Below, one piece after another: positions 33,096 to 34,793 of a stretch of 34,793 nt of DNA; within the stretch, counting starts at the first letter, position 1, and each line of letters begins with the position of its first letter. Origin of the DNA: Actinomycetes bacterium (GTDB taxonomy: Bacteria; Actinomycetota; Actinomycetes; S36-B12; CAIYMF01); the NCBI GenBank assembly GCA_021784035.1, contig JAJXTD010000007.1:1-34793 (forward strand), given 5' to 3'. The position numbers were made by a program, and so were the translations under genes. A model generated the notes under the pieces. The model saw only the letters and a list, made by a program, of their open reading frames with translations. It was not told the origin of the DNA and made no database searches.

Positions 33096-34187
33096 GTGAC
33101 GGTCGAGACGGATGGACGGGCGGGAGTCGAGGTGCGGCTGGAGAACCTCCGGCGCACCTACGGCAGCGTCACCGCCCTGGACGGGCTCGACCTGCACCTG
33201 GAACCGGGCGAGCTGGTCGCTCTCCTCGGCCCGTCCGGGTGCGGGAAGACCACGGCGCTGCGCCTGCTCGCGGGTCTCGAGGACGCCGACGACGGCCGGG
33301 TGGTCGTGGGTGGCAAGGACCTCACCCGGTTGTCGGCCAACCGGCGCAACATGGGCATGGTGTTCCAGGCGTACTCGCTGTTCCCCCACCTGACGGCGCG
33401 GCAGAACGTCGCTTTCGGCCTGCGGCTGCGCGGGGTCCCGTCGGCGGAGCGGCGCACGCGCGCGGGGGAGATGCTCGAGCTCGTCGGGCTCTCGACCCAG
33501 GCGGACCGGTACGCGCACCAGATGTCGGGCGGCCAGCAGCAGCGCGTCGCCCTCGCTCGAGCGCTCGCGATCCGTCCCCAGGTGCTGCTCCTCGACGAGC
33601 CGCTGTCGGCACTCGACGCGCAGGTGCGCACCCAGCTGCGGGACGAGATCCGCCGCGTCCAGCTGGAGGTCGGCACGACGACGCTGTTCGTCACCCACGA
33701 CCAGGAGGAGGCGCTGGCCATCGCCGACCGCGTGGGTGTCATGCGCGCCGGCCGGCTGGAACAGCTCGGGCTGCCGGGCGAGGTGTACGCGCGACCGCAG
33801 ACGCCCTTCGTCGCCGAGTTCGTCGGGCTGTCGAACAAGCTGGAGGCGGAGGTGCGCGACGGTCACGCGGTCGTGCTCGGCGTACCCCTGCCGCTCGTCG
33901 ACCCGTCGGTTCCCGCCGGCCCGGCACTGGCGCTGGTCCGCCCGGAGGCGTTCAGCCTCGCGGGGCACTCCGCCGCCGAGGCGGGTCCGCTGGACGGCAC
34001 GGTGATCTCCACGACGTTCCTGGGTGCGGTCAGCCGGGTACGGGTCGATCTCGGAGGCGGTGTCATGGTGCTCGCGCAGCTGTCGACGGGCGAGGCCGGC
34101 GACTACCCGGCCGGCACCCGCGTGCGGCTCGCGCTGCGTCGCGACCCGGTGCTGGTGAGCCGGTCCGTCGGCGGGGCCGCGGAGTGA
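33096..34187 (+). CDS. ABC transporter ATP-binding protein (PotA/FbpC type with TOBE domain)
   Basis: The 363-residue ATPase has Walker A GPSGCGKTT, Q-loop VFQAYSLFPHLT, signature MSGGQQQR, Walker B VLLLDEPLSALD and H-loop FVTHD. Residues from about 235 to the end form a TOBE-like regulatory domain (starting near FVGLSNKLEAEV). This matches importers of polyamines, iron(III) or aminoethylphosphonate. GTG 33096 lies 7 nt after the permease stop with AAGGGG upstream. Its stop overlaps the GTG of the phosphoesterase gene. Confidence 0.92.
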   Translation: MTVETDGRAGVEVRLENLRRTYGSVTALDGLDLHLEPGELVALLGPSGCGKTTALRLLAGLEDADDGRVVVGGKDLTRLSANRRNMGMVFQAYSLFPHLTARQNVAFGLRLRGVPSAERRTRAGEMLELVGLSTQADRYAHQMSGGQQQRVALARALAIRPQVLLLDEPLSALDAQVRTQLRDEIRRVQLEVGTTTLFVTHDQEEALAIADRVGVMRAGRLEQLGLPGEVYARPQTPFVAEFVGLSNKLEAEVRDGHAVVLGVPLPLVDPSVPAGPALALVRPEAFSLAGHSAAEAGPLDGTVISTTFLGAVSRVRVDLGGGVMVLAQLSTGEAGDYPAGTRVRLALRRDPVLVSRSVGGAAE

Positions 34188-34793
34188 GCGGGGCACCGAG
34201 GTTCACGACCGATCGTCGGCTCGGCCCCGGGGAGGCGCTGCGCGCCGGCGCTGACTCGGACTACCGGGCCGTCGCGCTGGTGCCCGGCGAGGCGCACCTC
34301 GTGCGCGACGAGCTGGTGGGGCCGGACGTGACCGGTTCGGGCGCGGGTCGGGCGCTCGCGGTGCTCGCGCACGTGACCGACCTGCAGCTGGCCGACGTCC
34401 AGTCGCCGACCCGCTTCGAGTTCCTCAACCGCGGCTTCGGCGACCCCCGCTACCGCAAGATCATCCCGGTGCAGAGGCCCCAGGAGGCCCTCACCGCGCA
34501 CGCGGTGGAGGCCACGCTGCGCACCCTCAACCGGTTGCCGGGTGGCCCGATCTCGGGTGCCCCGCTCCAGCTGGTCGTGACCACCGGCGACGCCATCGAC
34601 AACGGGCAGTGGAACGAGCTGCAGGCGTTCCTCGCGCTGTTCCACGGCGGTCAGGTGCGGCTCGACTCGGGCGGGCCGGCGTACGAGGGCGTCCAGTCGC
34701 CCTCCTGGCCGGACGACATCTTCTGGGTGCCCGACGGCCGTCGCGACGCTCCGGACCGGTTCGTGACCCAGCACGGCTTCCCGGTCCACCCGG
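34184..34793 (+). CDS. Metallophosphoesterase, N-terminal part (3' truncated)
   Basis: The frame opens at GTG 34184, overlapping the ATPase stop as GTGA, and stays open to the window edge (203 residues). HVTDLQLADVQSPTR at about 64-78 and VVTTGDAIDNGQ at about 131-142 fit the D-x-(H/Q) and GDxxD motifs of calcineurin-like phosphoesterases, in the form seen in the actinobacterial PPA1498-type family. The remaining motifs lie outside. Tight coupling to the importer suggests it dephosphorylates a transported organophosphate or works on its product. No signal peptide is seen in the first residues, so it may be cytoplasmic. Confidence 0.68.
   Translation, partial: MSGAPRFTTDRRLGPGEALRAGADSDYRAVALVPGEAHLVRDELVGPDVTGSGAGRALAVLAHVTDLQLADVQSPTRFEFLNRGFGDPRYRKIIPVQRPQEALTAHAVEATLRTLNRLPGGPISGAPLQLVVTTGDAIDNGQWNELQAFLALFHGGQVRLDSGGPAYEGVQSPSWPDDIFWVPDGRRDAPDRFVTQHGFPVHP

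Noticed and set aside
1-34793. tRNA, rRNA, riboswitches, transposases, integrases and att sites
   Set aside because: None could be recognised on either strand; short GC-rich hairpins alone were not accepted as RNA genes.

Overview
The window is very G+C-rich, uses many GTG starts, has several apparently leaderless genes with TAnnnT boxes about 7 bp upstream of the start, and carries actinobacterial gene types (FadE5-like acyl-CoA dehydrogenase, [3Fe-4S] P450 ferredoxin, RsgA, PPA1498-type phosphoesterase). It most likely comes from the chromosome of a high-GC actinomycete such as a Nocardioidaceae or Pseudonocardia-like organism. The genus cannot be fixed from the sequence. No rRNA, tRNA, CRISPR array, transposase or phage gene was seen.

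Left part (1-15 kb) is ordinary chromosome. It holds the 3' end of an acyl-CoA synthetase, a nitrilase-family amidohydrolase, an SthA-like flavoprotein without a redox disulfide, a Crp/Fnr regulator, a thioredoxin-NHL protein, a MarR-MFS efflux operon, a FadE5-like acyl-CoA dehydrogenase with two operator-like dyads on its promoter, an ABC-2 exporter pair, a minisatellite-like intergenic repeat array with a possible 15-codon leader, rsgA and a SAM methyltransferase.

Middle part (15.1-28.8 kb) is a catabolic locus that I read as one regulon. Six copies of a 16-bp dyad (best copy CGTTCGGATCCGAACG) lie before the acetoacetate-decarboxylase-like gene, the glutamine-synthetase-like gene and its downstream P450, a class I amidotransferase-fold gene, a second P450, a MarR regulator, and between a PuuD-like hydrolase and a five-gene operon. 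That operon encodes an HpaE-like dehydrogenase, an HpaD-like extradiol dioxygenase, a FAH-fold HpaG-like enzyme, a [3Fe-4S] ferredoxin and a ferredoxin reductase. The simplest reading is that an amine, probably aromatic, is gamma-glutamylated, oxidised by P450s fed by the ferredoxin pair, released by gamma-glutamyl hydrolases, and its catechol ring opened by a homoprotocatechuate-type meta pathway. The regulator has an unusual N-terminal four-cysteine cluster and appears to repress itself and all the other units. The substrate is not known.

Right part (28.9-34.8 kb) is a separate uptake unit: a LacI regulator, a lipoprotein substrate-binding protein, two permeases, a PotA/FbpC-type ATPase and the start of a metallophosphoesterase overlapping the ATPase stop. 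A LacI-type dyad overlaps the predicted transcription start of the transporter operon. The phosphoesterase suggests a phosphorylated or phosphonate solute, but this is inference.
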